Positions 5,604 to 5,737 of a DNA stretch of 5,737 bases are shown here, piece after piece (position 1 is the stretch's first letter; the number at the start of each line of letters is the position of its first letter). Below the pieces are notes generated by a model. It was not told the DNA's origin. It saw only the letters and a program-made list of their open reading frames with translations, and searched no databases. The DNA is taken from assembly GCA_004297865.1 (NCBI GenBank), contig SCSO01000438.1:1-5737 (forward strand). Reading direction: 5' to 3'. The stretch is from Legionella sp. (lineage in GTDB: Bacteria; Pseudomonadota; Gammaproteobacteria; Legionellales; Legionellaceae). Position numbers and translations under genes: made by a program.

Positions 5604-5737
5604 TCAATCGTTGCAGGTGGCTTACCGGAAATATCATAAGTGACGCGAGAAACTCCGTGGACTTCATTGATGATGCGATTAGAAACCCTACCCAAAAAAT
5701 CCCAAGGTAAATGAGACCAATGCGCTGTCATAAAATC
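5594..5737 (-). CDS. guaA: GMP synthase (glutamine-hydrolysing), C-terminal end only
   Basis: The open frame enters from the right edge and stops with TGA at 5594-5596, giving the last 47 residues. The sequence contains HWSHLPWDFLGRVSNRIINE, then VSRVTYDISGKPPATIEWE at the end, which is the characteristic C terminus of the dimerisation domain of bacterial GuaA. GuaA converts XMP to GMP with ATP and glutamine. The amidotransferase and ATP pyrophosphatase domains lie beyond the window, so their integrity cannot be judged. The gene overlaps tadA and is presumably the upstream member of the same transcript. Confidence 0.93.
   Translation of the reverse strand, partial: DFMTAHWSHLPWDFLGRVSNRIINEVHGVSRVTYDISGKPPATIEWE

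Noticed and set aside
1..5737. A new defence, mobile or biosynthetic system
   Set aside because: All substantial genes are housekeeping enzymes or simple envelope/secreted proteins. No transposase, integrase, nuclease, toxin-antitoxin pair or reverse transcriptase frame is present.

Overview
The window looks like ordinary chromosome of a gammaproteobacterium with fairly low GC, most likely a member of the Legionellales and plausibly Legionella. Three observations point that way. Base composition is AT-leaning throughout. The porin-like protein carries a Gly-Ala-Met-Gly-Pro-Val motif just after its signal peptide, close to the 'GTMGPV' start common in secreted and outer-membrane proteins of Legionella. 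A small secreted Gly/His-rich protein with a Cys-rich tail also resembles proteins of that group. The assignment is inference from memory of families, not a database match.

Layout, left to right. Positions 35-3371 (+) hold map (methionine aminopeptidase) and glnD (PII uridylyltransferase/uridylyl-removing enzyme), overlapping by 14 bp and presumably co-transcribed. A 147-bp gap with several ACTGAT/ATCAGT half-sites and a perfect 14-bp palindrome leads into a predicted outer-membrane beta-barrel gene (3519-4334, +). That gene converges on a small gene for a secreted Gly/His-rich protein (4389-4730, -), and one strong symmetric hairpin terminator between them can serve both. Upstream of the small gene lies a good sigma70-type promoter on the minus strand. 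Next is a gene-free stretch (4731-5147) dominated by two tandem copies, 150 and 160 bp, of a composite palindromic repeat. The window ends with tadA (5148-5603, -) and the last 47 codons of guaA (5594 to the window edge, -), which overlap and probably form one transcription unit.

Functionally these are mostly separate housekeeping units: N-terminal Met removal (Map), nitrogen signalling (GlnD), wobble inosine formation in tRNA-Arg (TadA) and GMP synthesis (GuaA). Two envelope or secreted proteins of unknown precise role lie between them. I found no defence system, prophage, CRISPR array or clear insertion sequence. The least ordinary items are the tandem composite repeat, whose two arms differ by matching 6-bp units, and the Gly/His/Cys-rich exported protein.
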